Below, one piece after another: positions 17,737 through 26,733 of a DNA stretch of 64,000 bases (the first letter of the stretch is position 1; the number at the start of each line of letters is the position of its first letter). Source of the stretch: Ardenticatenaceae bacterium. GTDB taxonomy: Bacteria > Chloroflexota > Anaerolineae > Promineifilales > Promineifilaceae. The DNA is taken from assembly GCA_020634245.1 (NCBI GenBank), contig JACKCC010000009.1:1-64000 (forward strand), in the 5' to 3' direction. A program made the translations under genes and the position numbers. The notes beneath the pieces are model-generated. The model searched no databases. It saw nothing but the letters and a program-made list of their open reading frames with translations, and had not been told where the DNA came from.

Positions 17737-18876
17737 TTATTCCTGCCACAAGCGCAAGAAGGCAATCACATCCGCAATCTGGGCTTCGTCAAGGCGGCCG
17801 TCAAACCCGGCCATCGCTGTTCCTTCCCGGCCATCCAGGATAAATTGGACCAGGTCCGGTGTAGTATTACTGGCCACAAACTCATTCGGGTTGAGCTGCT
17901 TACCAATTCCACCTTCACCCTGCGCCCCATGACAGGGTAAGCAGTATGTACTGTAAATCTCGCCACCAGCCGCTGAATCACCAATCGGCCACTGCGCCGA
18001 AAGCGCTTCCAACGTCGCCAAAGCGCCGGTACTGTCGCCATTCGACAGTTGAACGGCCGCATTGCGCAGCACTTCTGCTCCAGGCCCCTGAGCCACCGTC
18101 AACGCCCGATCCACCTGAATAGCGGCGCTGGCCGAGTCGTCGTTCTGCAAAGAGAAAATGGCCGAAGTCAACAAGTCCGTGACCGAAAATTCCGGCTCAA
18201 CGACCGTACCTTCACGCCAGGCGTCAATCAGCGCCAAAATATCTTCGATTTGCTCCGGCGAAAGAACAGTACCCCAGGTGGGCATACCTTTGGCGGGACG
18301 GCCGTTTTTAATCACATCCCGGTACCAATCATCTTGCAAGGCAGCCAGCCGAGCCGGATCGTTGAGTGCCGGGGCTTTGTCACTGCCCATTCCATTTTCA
18401 CCATGACACAAGGAACAGGTTGAGGCAAAAAGCAAAGCGCCTCGACCCGCATCCGGTTCAAACACAACTGGCTGAATTTCTGGAGCAGTCGGCTCCCAGG
18501 CGCGGATGAAAGCGACTACATCGCGGACATCCTCATCTGTCAACGGGCCGCCGTAATCCACGCTCCAGGCCGGCATCTGTGTATTAGGCACGCCTGAGCG
18601 AATGATGGAGAAAAACACAGCATCCAGCGTATTCTTCAGCAAATTGCGATCATTCAAGGCAAATCCTACGCCGCCTTCACCTTGCGCCCCATGACAAGAG
18701 ACACACTGGTTCATATAAATTTCTCGGCCGCGATTGACTCGTTCATCGGCAAAAGTCTCCGATGCTTTGGCTAAACGGGTATTTTCACCCAGCCAATAGA
18801 AAATAAGACCGCCCAAGACCAACAAGGTCAGAACCAATCCTATTATCATGTACCGATCATAATTTTCTTTCTTCAT
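17737..18876 (-). CDS. Membrane-anchored triheme cytochrome c of a bc-type complex
   Basis: The 379-residue protein has one N-terminal membrane anchor (about 10-28) and three CxxCH heme sites: C58-C61-H62, C154-C157-H158 and C312-C315-H316. Each is followed by a Met-containing segment that can give the sixth ligand (MPAWSVDYGG, GMPTWG, AMAGFDG). A helical linker without heme (about 230-300) separates hemes two and three. It is the last gene of the Rieske/cytochrome b set, so it probably takes electrons from the Rieske protein in place of cytochrome c1 or f. GGGAGG precedes the start. Confidence 0.88.
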   Translation of the reverse strand: MKKENYDRYMIIGLVLTLLVLGGLIFYWLGENTRLAKASETFADERVNRGREIYMNQCVSCHGAQGEGGVGFALNDRNLLKNTLDAVFFSIIRSGVPNTQMPAWSVDYGGPLTDEDVRDVVAFIRAWEPTAPEIQPVVFEPDAGRGALLFASTCSLCHGENGMGSDKAPALNDPARLAALQDDWYRDVIKNGRPAKGMPTWGTVLSPEQIEDILALIDAWREGTVVEPEFSVTDLLTSAIFSLQNDDSASAAIQVDRALTVAQGPGAEVLRNAAVQLSNGDSTGALATLEALSAQWPIGDSAAGGEIYSTYCLPCHGAQGEGGIGKQLNPNEFVASNTTPDLVQFILDGREGTAMAGFDGRLDEAQIADVIAFLRLWQE

Positions 18877-18887
18877 CCCAGCCTCCC

Positions 18888-19373
18888 TTATGCCCCGGTC
18901 AACTGCGACGGGTCAAACTTGGAACGTTCAATAGGTGAACTGGTATCCACCCATACCTCGCCGCTTCTAATCGAAACCGGAAACAGATCTAACGGCCGTG
19001 GCGCTGGGCCACCAATCACTTCCCCTTCCTTGTTATAGAGCGAACCATGACAGGGGCAGTGGAACTGGCCTTCCTCCTCTACCCAGGGGACAGCACAGCC
19101 CAGATGGGTGCATTTCTGCCACAATGCCAAAATGCCATCATCCCGGCGCGCAATATAAAAACGGCCGGCCAGAATACGGTTGATACTGTTGATAGCAAAC
19201 TCTTCCACTTTACCGGCGTAAACCTCGCCGCCGAAACCACCAGCACTCACCGGCTTGATGTATTTCAACAGCGCTACCGCCGCCTGGCCAAAGACCAAAG
19301 CAACGGAACCACCCCAGGCAATGCCCAAAAATTGTCGGCGCGACACGCCCTTCTTTGCTTTTGTTTCACTCAT
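18888..19373 (-). CDS. Rieske iron-sulfur protein
   Basis: This 161-residue protein has a Tat-like N-terminus (SRRQFLGIAW, 11-20) with a membrane anchor. The two Rieske boxes are C88-T-H90-L-G-C93 and C106-P-C108-H109-G-S, binding a 2Fe-2S cluster through two Cys and two His plus a disulfide. It moves electrons from quinol at the cytochrome b site to cytochrome c. The start at 19373 has GGAGGG upstream; a longer reading overlaps subunit IV. It is cotranscribed with the cytochrome b genes. Confidence 0.93.
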   Translation of the reverse strand: MSETKAKKGVSRRQFLGIAWGGSVALVFGQAAVALLKYIKPVSAGGFGGEVYAGKVEEFAINSINRILAGRFYIARRDDGILALWQKCTHLGCAVPWVEEEGQFHCPCHGSLYNKEGEVIGGPAPRPLDLFPVSIRSGEVWVDTSSPIERSKFDPSQLTGA

Positions 19374-19387
19374 GTTGCACCCTCCAA

Positions 19388-20158
19388 TTACAAGTTGTTC
19401 CAGGGGCTGTAATCCCCAGGCATATTCCAAGGCCAGTAAAGCTTAAACCCAGGACCGCGGAACAGAAATCCGGTCAGCGTAAAGACAACTGCACCAACAA
19501 ACAGAACGGTGAACAATGTCAGCACCCATTCCCGCGGCGTCGGTTTCATTCGCCAGACGAAAACCAGGGGAAGCAGAACAATGACTGCCATGATTAGACC
19601 GGGAATGAGCGCCTGTAGAATGAAATCGGGCAGCTGCCCCCGTAAAATTTCGCGCAAGGGGTAGGTGGAGTCCAGGAAAATATAGGCGGGAAAGACAACG
19701 GCCGTATAAATTGCCGTGTTTCGCACCACCTTCTTGCCGCGTTTGGATGTAAACCAGACCCCGGCCCCTTCACGCACATTGTCAATGTACGGAATCGCCA
19801 TCACAAACAAAACCATCAACGTCGGCATCGCCACCGCCATCAGCGTCGGATGACCATGCTCCAGAAGCTCTTGCAACCCCATAAAATACCAGGGCGCTTT
19901 CGCCGGATCCGTCGTCGTGTTAGGATTGGCAATCTCTTCCAGCGGCGCATTAATCGACAGCGACATAATCACCAGCATTGCAATCACGCCTAACGTCAAC
20001 AAAAGTTCCAGCAGCGCCACCACCGGAAATGAGAAAATCGAATCATCCGGGCCGTGGTCAGCCATCGTCGTCGGCGCTTTGACTAACTCGACCAGCGAGT
20101 AGGTCTTGGTTTTGCTCTTTTCTGGGCTAAATGATTTTGGTTTTGCTTCGTTACTCAT
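19388..20158 (-). CDS. Cytochrome b subunit IV-like protein (PetD-like, extended)
   Basis: This is the C-terminal half of a split cytochrome b. After a soluble N-terminal extension (about 1-45), APWYFMGLQELLEHGHP is the equivalent of the PEWY quinol-oxidation loop, followed by three to four hydrophobic segments. At 256 residues it is longer than chloroplast PetD (about 160), with extra C-terminal membrane segments. The start at 20158 overlaps the cytochrome b6 stop; GAGGGAAGG precedes it. Confidence 0.88.
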   Translation of the reverse strand: MSNEAKPKSFSPEKSKTKTYSLVELVKAPTTMADHGPDDSIFSFPVVALLELLLTLGVIAMLVIMSLSINAPLEEIANPNTTTDPAKAPWYFMGLQELLEHGHPTLMAVAMPTLMVLFVMAIPYIDNVREGAGVWFTSKRGKKVVRNTAIYTAVVFPAYIFLDSTYPLREILRGQLPDFILQALIPGLIMAVIVLLPLVFVWRMKPTPREWVLTLFTVLFVGAVVFTLTGFLFRGPGFKLYWPWNMPGDYSPWNNL

Positions 20159-20894
20159 CCTTCCCTCCATCTTCCACAGCATTAGCTGCCAGGCCACCAT
20201 CTTTGCGGACGCGCCAGATGTGCAGCGAGGTCAACAGGGCAATACCCATGGGAATTAGCATGATATGCAGTGCATAAAAACGGGTCAGCGCCTCTTGACC
20301 CACTTCCGGGCCACCCAGCAAGAAAGTCTTGATGGTGGAACCCATTGTCGGTTCGTAAGCAGCCACGCTGGTGCCAACGGTGATGGCCCAGTAAGCTAAT
20401 TGATCCCAAGGCAGCAGATAACCGGTGAAGCTGGCTCCCAGTGTCAGCAGGAGCAGCACCACACCAACAACCCAGTTGAATTCGCGCGGCGGCTTATATG
20501 CACCGGTATAAAACACACGAGCCATGTGCAGCACCACAACCAACACCATCAAATGGGCGGCCCAGCGGTGCATGTTGCGCATCAATTGACCAAAAGGGAC
20601 CAGCGTTTGCAGCGTAATGATGTAGCTGTAAGCCCGCTCCACAGTGGGTGCATAGTAGAACATCAATAACAAACCGGTAATGGTCAAAACGCCAAACACA
20701 ATCGCCGAAATGATGCCCAGACCAAACGAGTATGATGCCCGCAAACTTTTGCGGCTCACTTTCACCGAATGCAGGTGAAAGAAAATATTACTCGTCATTA
20801 CCAGGGACCGATCCAGCGGATTGTCCGGCCAGCCGTGGCGGAAGAATGAGCGCCACACACGAGAGTTGGTTACAAAATCAATTATCTTCGACAT
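20151..20894 (-). CDS. Cytochrome b6-like subunit
   Basis: The 247-residue N-terminal half of a split cytochrome b has four membrane helices. Heme-ligating histidines lie in MRNMHRWAAHLMVLVVVLHM (helix B) and in FYALHIMLIPMGIALLTSLH (helix D), two per heme. GYLLPWDQLAYWA is the conserved loop after helix C. It oxidises quinol together with subunit IV and the Rieske protein. AGGAGG precedes the start. It is the first gene of the four-gene complex set. Confidence 0.93.
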   Translation of the reverse strand: MSKIIDFVTNSRVWRSFFRHGWPDNPLDRSLVMTSNIFFHLHSVKVSRKSLRASYSFGLGIISAIVFGVLTITGLLLMFYYAPTVERAYSYIITLQTLVPFGQLMRNMHRWAAHLMVLVVVLHMARVFYTGAYKPPREFNWVVGVVLLLLTLGASFTGYLLPWDQLAYWAITVGTSVAAYEPTMGSTIKTFLLGGPEVGQEALTRFYALHIMLIPMGIALLTSLHIWRVRKDGGLAANAVEDGGKDE

Positions 20895-20966
20895 GAATCC
20901 TCCTAATTCTTAACTGCGGCTGTGGCCGGTTTCCAACCGCGCCACTTCCAGGCAGTTTATCTCCTC

Positions 20967-23051
20967 TCAATCGCCATAAGCCAACACTTCTTCGAAGCGG
21001 AACGCTTCCATCGTGATGGCATCAGTCGGACAGCGGTGGGCGCAGAGGGCACACCGGGTGCAGGCTTCGTCATCTTTGAGCATAGCGGCCACAGCCGGCC
21101 GGCCCTGGCTCAAATAATCGCTTAACGAGCCGCCCAACTGCGCTTCTACAACCTGCCCGAAGATTTCACCGCCATCGATTTGATCCAAGGTGACGATTTT
21201 TAAGCAGTCCCAGGGACAAACGTCAACGCAGGCGTTGCACAAAATACATTTCGTGCCGTCAAAAATAGTGTTGACACTGCATTCCAGGCAGCGGCTGCCC
21301 TGCTCGGCAGCTTCTTCCACCGAGTAACCTAAATCAACAACGGAAATGCCGGTACGCCGGTCAACGGGCAGCGAGGGCACTGGCCGCCGTTCCAGCTTCG
21401 TCCAGTTTTCGAACATGACGTGGTTGGGCAGCTCTTCCCACTCGGTGTTAACAGTGACTTTGAGCGGCTTTTTCTGGATGTATTCTTCCATGCCTAATGA
21501 GGCAATGTGACCATGACGGACGGCATCGATGATAAGACGGGGGCCGTAAGCCACGTCACCACCGGCGAAAACGTCGGGCGCTGAGGTCTGGCCGCTTTCG
21601 CGGTTGACTTCAACCAAACCACGCGGCGAGATTTTGACGTCATCGGCCCCGCCCAGGGCTTCCAGGTCAGCCTGCTGGCCAATAGCCAGGATGACGGTAT
21701 CGCATTCCCAGACGGTTTCGGAGTTGGGCTTGAATTTGGGGTTGAAACGGCCGTTCTCATCAAACACTGATTCCACATCAATCACTTCCAGGCCGGTCAC
21801 CTTGCCATCCTGGCCGATAATGCGGTTAGGGCCTTTGCGCGGCGTTAATTGGATGCCCTCTTCCAGCGCTTCCTCAATTTCAAACTCAGACGCCGGTAGT
21901 TCATCCCAACTCTCCAGGGCGATCATTTTCACGTCGGCCACGCCCAGACGGAGAGCCGTACGGGCCACATCCAGCGCCGTGCTAACCGTTTCTGATTCCT
22001 CTTCGACACGGGCTTTGGTTTCGCTGAGGGCTGCTTTTTGTTCGGCCGTCGCCTGACCCAGACGCAATGCCGTCCGCGCCGCATCCATAGCCACGTCGCC
22101 ACCACCGATGACCAGGACGTGCTTGCCCAGGGTCACTTTGTAGCCCAGATTGTAATTCAGGAGCAGGTCAACGGCCGTAATCACCCCGTCTAAATCCTTT
22201 CCCTCAATATTGATCATGCGCCCCTTCATCAAACCGATGCCCAGAAAAACAGCATCGTAATCGCGACGCAAATCATCCAGCTTAATGTCCTGGCCAATGG
22301 GCGTGTTGTAACGAATCTCTACGCCCATATCGAGGATCGATTCGATTTCCAAATCCATCGCTTCCTGCTCAAAGCGATAGACAGGCACACCATAACGCAT
22401 CATACCGCCAGTTTTAGGACCGGCTTCAAAAATCGTCACCTCGTGGCCCAACAGAGCCATATCGTGTGCAACCGTCAGGCCGGACGGTCCAGCACCAATG
22501 ATGGCTACTTTGCCAACTTTGCGTCCTGGTTGGGCAGCCAGCTTTTGCAGCTCGGTCCGCGACCAGCGCACCGGCGAATAAAGCTGGGGCACACCGGTTC
22601 CCGGCACAGTGGCGCAGCTGGAACCCTTCACGTTAACCGACGGCGAGAATGTACCGGAAGCGGGTGTGGAATCGATGGTATTGAGGGGAATGATGGATGA
22701 TGAAGCGATACGTCCCGGCAGCCGGTGGCCGGCTTCAGGCCCATATCGTTCGGTCAGGACGCGTTTGAGGGGGCGGATAGCGATGGGTTTAGGGTCAATC
22801 TCTACATCACCGCCTTCAATAAAACCACGACGGCAGGCGGTTTCGCACGGCGCACCGCAGATACGGCCGCATACCGTTGACAGTGGGTTAGGATCATGAG
22901 CAATTTCGTAACCCAACTCCAACTCACCGCGGGCAACGGCCGTTACGTAACCGCGCGCGTCCGTATTGACCGGGCAGGCTGCCTGGCATTTCACCATCGC
23001 CCGCCAATCATTCACATCGGGTATCTTTACCTGATATTTCTTATCGGTCAT
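20967..23051 (-). CDS. GltD-like NAD(P)/FAD oxidoreductase with N- and C-terminal iron-sulfur domains
   Basis: This 694-residue flavoprotein begins with the Fer4_20 domain found in glutamate synthase small subunits (C22, C26, then C61-x3-C65-x3-C69-x3-C73). Two dinucleotide folds follow (AIIGAGPSGLTVAHDMALLG, about 185; VLVIGGGDVAMDAARTALRLG, about 310). The C-terminus has two ferredoxin clusters (CILCNACVDVCP and CTRCALCAHRCP). Such proteins move electrons between NAD(P)H, flavin and iron-sulfur partners. No glutamate synthase large subunit is present. Its place between two cytochrome b genes suggests it feeds the respiratory complex. Start at 23051 is supported by GAGGAG. Confidence 0.85.
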   Translation of the reverse strand: MTDKKYQVKIPDVNDWRAMVKCQAACPVNTDARGYVTAVARGELELGYEIAHDPNPLSTVCGRICGAPCETACRRGFIEGGDVEIDPKPIAIRPLKRVLTERYGPEAGHRLPGRIASSSIIPLNTIDSTPASGTFSPSVNVKGSSCATVPGTGVPQLYSPVRWSRTELQKLAAQPGRKVGKVAIIGAGPSGLTVAHDMALLGHEVTIFEAGPKTGGMMRYGVPVYRFEQEAMDLEIESILDMGVEIRYNTPIGQDIKLDDLRRDYDAVFLGIGLMKGRMINIEGKDLDGVITAVDLLLNYNLGYKVTLGKHVLVIGGGDVAMDAARTALRLGQATAEQKAALSETKARVEEESETVSTALDVARTALRLGVADVKMIALESWDELPASEFEIEEALEEGIQLTPRKGPNRIIGQDGKVTGLEVIDVESVFDENGRFNPKFKPNSETVWECDTVILAIGQQADLEALGGADDVKISPRGLVEVNRESGQTSAPDVFAGGDVAYGPRLIIDAVRHGHIASLGMEEYIQKKPLKVTVNTEWEELPNHVMFENWTKLERRPVPSLPVDRRTGISVVDLGYSVEEAAEQGSRCLECSVNTIFDGTKCILCNACVDVCPWDCLKIVTLDQIDGGEIFGQVVEAQLGGSLSDYLSQGRPAVAAMLKDDEACTRCALCAHRCPTDAITMEAFRFEEVLAYGD

Positions 23052-23233
23052 ATAGTTCTCCTCTTCCAAATTGATGTTCGATCAAAACCTGATCAATGCT
23101 AGAATACCGGTCAGTTTTCATCAAACATACGAAACTTTTCTATCGGGGGCTTCAGGTTTTTAATAACTGAAATAATTCCGAACTCACCCGTTGTGGATTC
23201 ACCCAACAAGCCCCACAAAATGGAGACAATCAA

Positions 23234-23656
23234 ATGAAACGATCATTTACACTGTTAATGCTGACTGTTTTCCTGACCCTCAGCCTTGCTGCCTGCCGGG
23301 GAAAGGGTAAAGTTGGTCCAGATGCGCCACCAGACAATGTGCCGGATATTATTGGTTCCTATTCGGTGAATGGGTTTGACCCCTTGGGCACCGAATATGG
23401 CGGCAATCTTACGGTCACGGCCGGGGAAACGGCCAATACTTACAACCTCCAGTGGATTGTGACTGGAAGTGTTCAGGAGGGAAACGGCCGTTTAGAAGGC
23501 AATACCCTCCATGTTGAATGGAAAACCATTTCCAGCGCCGCCGGTCAATCTCATGGAACCGCTGCCTACACCGTCACCGTCAATGGCGAACTTTATGGCA
23601 CGCGAACTATAGACGGATATGACGGTGAAGGAACTGAAACAGCCTTCCCCAATTAG
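23234..23656 (+). CDS. Small lipoprotein of unknown function
   Basis: The 140-residue protein has a lipoprotein signal ending LAAC and a beta-rich mature part: GGNLTVTAGETANTYNLQW, then NGELYGTRTIDGYDGEGTE. The pattern suggests a lipocalin-like or calycin barrel, but no family is assigned. It is the only plus-strand gene within the respiratory block and is divergent from the GltD-like gene. Confidence 0.6.
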   Translation: MKRSFTLLMLTVFLTLSLAACRGKGKVGPDAPPDNVPDIIGSYSVNGFDPLGTEYGGNLTVTAGETANTYNLQWIVTGSVQEGNGRLEGNTLHVEWKTISSAAGQSHGTAAYTVTVNGELYGTRTIDGYDGEGTETAFPN

Positions 23657-23663
23657 CAAAGCG

Positions 23664-23723
23664 GCAAAGTTACAGAGTTGCATAGTACAAAAACCTTACC
23701 ACTTTGCAACTCTGCCACTTTGC
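23664..23723. repeat. Inverted repeat of GCAAAGT units between convergent genes
   Basis: Two 19-nt arms (23664-23682 and 23705-23723) differ at two positions and flank a 22-nt loop. They lie between the converging lipoprotein and cytochrome c genes and could act as a two-way terminator, although T-tracts are weak. A related GCAAAGT element is at 59671-59747. Confidence 0.6.
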
Positions 23724-23731
23724 AATTTCGT

Positions 23732-24125
23732 TTACTTCAACGTCAGCAGATAAGCAACAATTTGATTCAACTGCTCATCACTGAGTTCATCACCCCATAC
23801 TTGCGGCATTGTGCCTGCCGGAAACCCTTCAACCAGGTATGTATCCGGGGTCAAAATAGATTCCCGAATATAATCCTCGGCAGATTTCCCGGCCTCGCGG
23901 TCGCCGGCATCAGCAATACCAGCCATGGACGGGCCAACAATAACCTCATCCGGGGTCCAGCGATGGCAGGTAATGCAACCAGCCTGCGTCCCAATGACAG
24001 CCGACGCAAACAATTTCTCACCAGCCGCAGCATCAGCGCCGCCACCAGAATCATCACCGCCGCCGCCACAAGCGACAACGGTCAAAGCCAAAACAACTAA
24101 AGTATGAAATAAACTGTTTACGCAT
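23732..24125 (-). pseudogene. Monoheme cytochrome c lipoprotein with a frameshift in the signal peptide
   Basis: The mature part is intact: lipobox VVAC, an acidic linker, the heme site CITCH, and a C-terminal helix LSDEQLNQIVAYLLTLK. The only ATG with a good ribosome site (AAGGAGAG, ATG at 24125) is one base out of frame. Removing a single base after codon 3 would give MRK followed by SLFHTLVVLALTVVAC, a normal lipoprotein signal. The intact frame itself has only a late TTG. Either the gene is disabled or one base is a sequence error. It probably carries electrons to the oxidase. Confidence 0.75.
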
Positions 24126-24256
24126 ATTTACTCTCCTTATGATTGTAGAAAACATTCTCGCAATGCGCTAATTATATTGCTACTTGCTAATCGGTAAACA
24201 ACAAAGCGCTATTGGATAAAACAAAATGCTTTATCGCTTCTGAACCAAAAGCAGAT

Positions 24257-24773
24257 TTACTCCTTCAAAGTCATTAAAAAAGCGATCAAATCGGCAATTT
24301 GGTCTTCCGGTAAAATCTCAGACAAATTAAGGACCATTTGCCCTGGGAACCTTCCAACATATGCGTTGGATCGTGATGGATTGATACAGTATTCCTCGGC
24401 TGTCATACCTGGCACTCTTATGGGACGCAGCAATTCCGGCAAAGGATGGCCAACCAGAAATTACCCGGCTGTAACGAATGACAAATGCGGCAGGAGGCAT
24501 TCGTCCCCAGCGAAGAATCTCATAATACAACTTCTCACCTGCACGCGGGTTAGCCCAATACGTGTATCCCTATAGTCAGTGGCAAAAATCCGCCCTCGGC
24601 CAAAAGTCACAGTGTTGGCAAACAAAACCTGCCCCTCAGATGGGTCCAAGTCGATCAAACAGGGTTAATACCAGGTCATAAGTTCCCGGCGCCAAAGTCA
24701 CCTGCTCAAAAATTGCAGCGCACCCTTCGGGCCAGGTTCGTATATTTGATTCAAAATCGTCTCCCATCTACTG
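24257..24773 (-). pseudogene. Decayed cytochrome c domain in several reading frames
   Basis: Fragments of one cytochrome c are spread over three frames of the minus strand. AGEKLYYEILRWGRMPP (about 24534-24484) is followed by the heme site CRICHSLQPGN in a second frame (about 24491-24459). Then comes GWPSFAGIAA in the first frame, and finally GMTAEEYCINPSRSNAYVG to FLMTLKE in a third, ending at 24257. The order matches the neighbouring cytochrome c at 23732. An upstream stretch (LAPGTYDLVLTLFDR, DPSEGQVLFANTVTFGRGR) is also frame-broken and adjoins the end of the 602-residue cytochrome b fusion, so the two may once have been one gene. Confidence 0.7.
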
Positions 24774-26582
24774 TTAACACCAAACATTCAGCTGAGCAGG
24801 GTCGGGTACCGGTGCAAATTGGCAGGTACGGGCAGGAACCGTGCAAAGGGCGCGCTGCGCCAGAACCATCGCGATCTCAATCCGGCTTTGTTCGGCCGCG
24901 GCCTGGGTGTAGGGCAGGTCGCTAATCACGATTTGAATCGCCAGGATTACGGCTATCAGCACCAAAGCCGGGATAAATTTCTTCCAATCAGCCTGGAATG
25001 GGGCAAAGTTATAGGTTGTAGCCAGGGTTTTATGAGTTTTGCCACGTAGAGCCTGAACGAAATTATTAGGCGGCAGCCAATCAGTTGTGATGGGTGCGCT
25101 GATGAACTGCTTCTTTAATTTGGGCAGCCGTTCCCGTTCCAGGCGCTGGGCCAGCCACAGATTGCCTTCACGATTGGCGCAGTCTTCTGGCGGACAGCCG
25201 ATGAACTGGACTTCAGCCGCGCCAGCTTCCAGCGCGCGTCCTGTCAGGTCGGGGTGGGCCATGCCGATGCAGGTTAAGGGAATGACTTCAACATGAGTCC
25301 CGTTTTCGTTTGTCGAACCATTGTTTTGCAGAATGGTCTTGGCTCCCTGCAAGGCGTGGCGTTCGCAAGTGAAGACAACTTTGACGGGTTTTTCGCTGGT
25401 TTGGGCGGCAAGGGAAACGGCCGTTTCCCACAAAGGTTCTGCCGGTTGATCGCCCAGTGTCAAAGCCAGGGGAGGGCAACTGCCAATACAAATGCCGCAG
25501 GAGACACACATGGCCGGATCAACCTCGGCTACGTATTTGTGCCGTTTATCATCTTTACGATCTACCATTTTGATGGCGTTGTAAGGGCAGTCGGCGGCGC
25601 ACAGCGTGCAGCCAGTACACCGTTCTGTGTTAACTACAATTGGCGGCAGTGACGGCCGTACCAGCCACCAGGGAATGGCACTCAAAATAACAACCAACAA
25701 GGTGACCCCGCCCCAGAACAGCAGGGGTGACCAATGCAATGCCGCCGGCAAATAAAATAAAAATAATGAGTCAATCGTTATCTGGTCGGGAATTTGAGCC
25801 GGATCAGCGATGGGCAGCATACCAACCGGAATCAGAATGCCAGCAACAACCAGGAATACGGCCGTTACCCACATCCAGTAACGCGGCGGCAAAATCTTGG
25901 GCCGGTTCAAGCGCCGCACGTGCAAATACCAGAAAAACAGACCAATGATAACCGACAACAACAAATGAACGGTCAAAACCAGCAACACAAAAATCCAGCC
26001 CGTCCCGGCGGCATCCGTGACCAGATAACGAATTAAAAAGGAACGGCCGAATGAGGCATTCTGTAATAAATTGATGAACGTCTGGTTGAGAATCTGCGCC
26101 CGTTCATCCCAGATAAGCCAGTAGCCGGTGATACCCACAAACCAGATAAAAAGAGCCATGATCACGCCGGACACCCAGGCTAGCCAGCGTGCACCCCGGA
26201 ACCGATCCTGGAACAGGGTGCGCCAACCGTGCAGGAGTGTGGTGATAACGGCCGCACCCGATGCATACCGGTGTACAGCCCGGACAATCCGGCCAAAGAA
26301 ACTGGCTTCTATTTTCGATACCGCTTCATAAGATACCTGAAACCCAAACTGGTAAAACATCGTCAGGTAAATGCCGGTCAACAAAATAATGATCAACAAA
26401 AAGATTGTAATCGTGCCTGTATGATACAGTGGATTAAACTGCGACTCACCGACAATCCGATTGATCGGCGCTTCCACTGCCAGAGAAATGCGCTCCAGGC
26501 CATTTAAGAAGCGGCGCACTAACGGTCGATGACGGCCGTTCCAGTCAACCGTATCGTGAAAAACCGACCCTTTCTCGCTCAT
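24774..26582 (-). CDS. Fusion of cytochrome b, two 4Fe-4S domains and an MvhD-like domain
   Basis: In the 602 residues, a cytochrome b N-terminal half (about 30-230) has paired histidines in IVRAVHRYASGAAVITTLLH and VLLVLTVHLLLSVIIGLFFW. Two more membrane segments follow (about 230-305). Ferredoxin clusters CTGCTLCAADCP and CVSCGICIGSCP come next, then an MvhD/FrhD-type domain (TCERHAL, PLTCIGMAHPDL, IGCPPEDCANREGN). A last membrane helix is near 540-560. MvhD domains normally link hydrogenase to heterodisulfide reductase; here the domain is tied to a quinone-reactive subunit. The C-terminus after the last helix looks truncated by frameshifts. Confidence 0.85.
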   Translation of the reverse strand: MSEKGSVFHDTVDWNGRHRPLVRRFLNGLERISLAVEAPINRIVGESQFNPLYHTGTITIFLLIIILLTGIYLTMFYQFGFQVSYEAVSKIEASFFGRIVRAVHRYASGAAVITTLLHGWRTLFQDRFRGARWLAWVSGVIMALFIWFVGITGYWLIWDERAQILNQTFINLLQNASFGRSFLIRYLVTDAAGTGWIFVLLVLTVHLLLSVIIGLFFWYLHVRRLNRPKILPPRYWMWVTAVFLVVAGILIPVGMLPIADPAQIPDQITIDSLFLFYLPAALHWSPLLFWGGVTLLVVILSAIPWWLVRPSLPPIVVNTERCTGCTLCAADCPYNAIKMVDRKDDKRHKYVAEVDPAMCVSCGICIGSCPPLALTLGDQPAEPLWETAVSLAAQTSEKPVKVVFTCERHALQGAKTILQNNGSTNENGTHVEVIPLTCIGMAHPDLTGRALEAGAAEVQFIGCPPEDCANREGNLWLAQRLERERLPKLKKQFISAPITTDWLPPNNFVQALRGKTHKTLATTYNFAPFQADWKKFIPALVLIAVILAIQIVISDLPYTQAAAEQSRIEIAMVLAQRALCTVPARTCQFAPVPDPAQLNVWC

Positions 26583-26670
26583 TTGATGGCTGTGCTCCCC
26601 TTAACACCTGGCCATGCCGAGGTTTTCAAAAGTGGCTGCAATGTTAGACATAAGGCATTTTAGTGGCTGT

Positions 26671-26719
26671 AGATTAGAGACTGGAGATTATTAAAATCTC
26701 TAGCCTCCAATCTCCAGCC
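26671..26719. repeat. Inverted repeat CTGGAGATT / AATCTCCAG
   Basis: A 9-bp perfect stem (26681-26689 with 26709-26717) with a 19-nt loop lies in the 151-bp gap between the oxidase subunit I gene and the cytochrome b fusion gene. It shares units with the element at 3632-3678. It could end the oxidase transcript on the minus strand, although no T-tract follows. Confidence 0.5.
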
Positions 26720-26733
26720 ATCCTTTACACAAT

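Noticed and set aside
20967..23051. Glutamate synthase small subunit (gltD) for ammonia assimilation
   Set aside because: No large subunit is nearby, extra ferredoxin clusters are present at the C-terminus, and the gene lies in a respiratory block.
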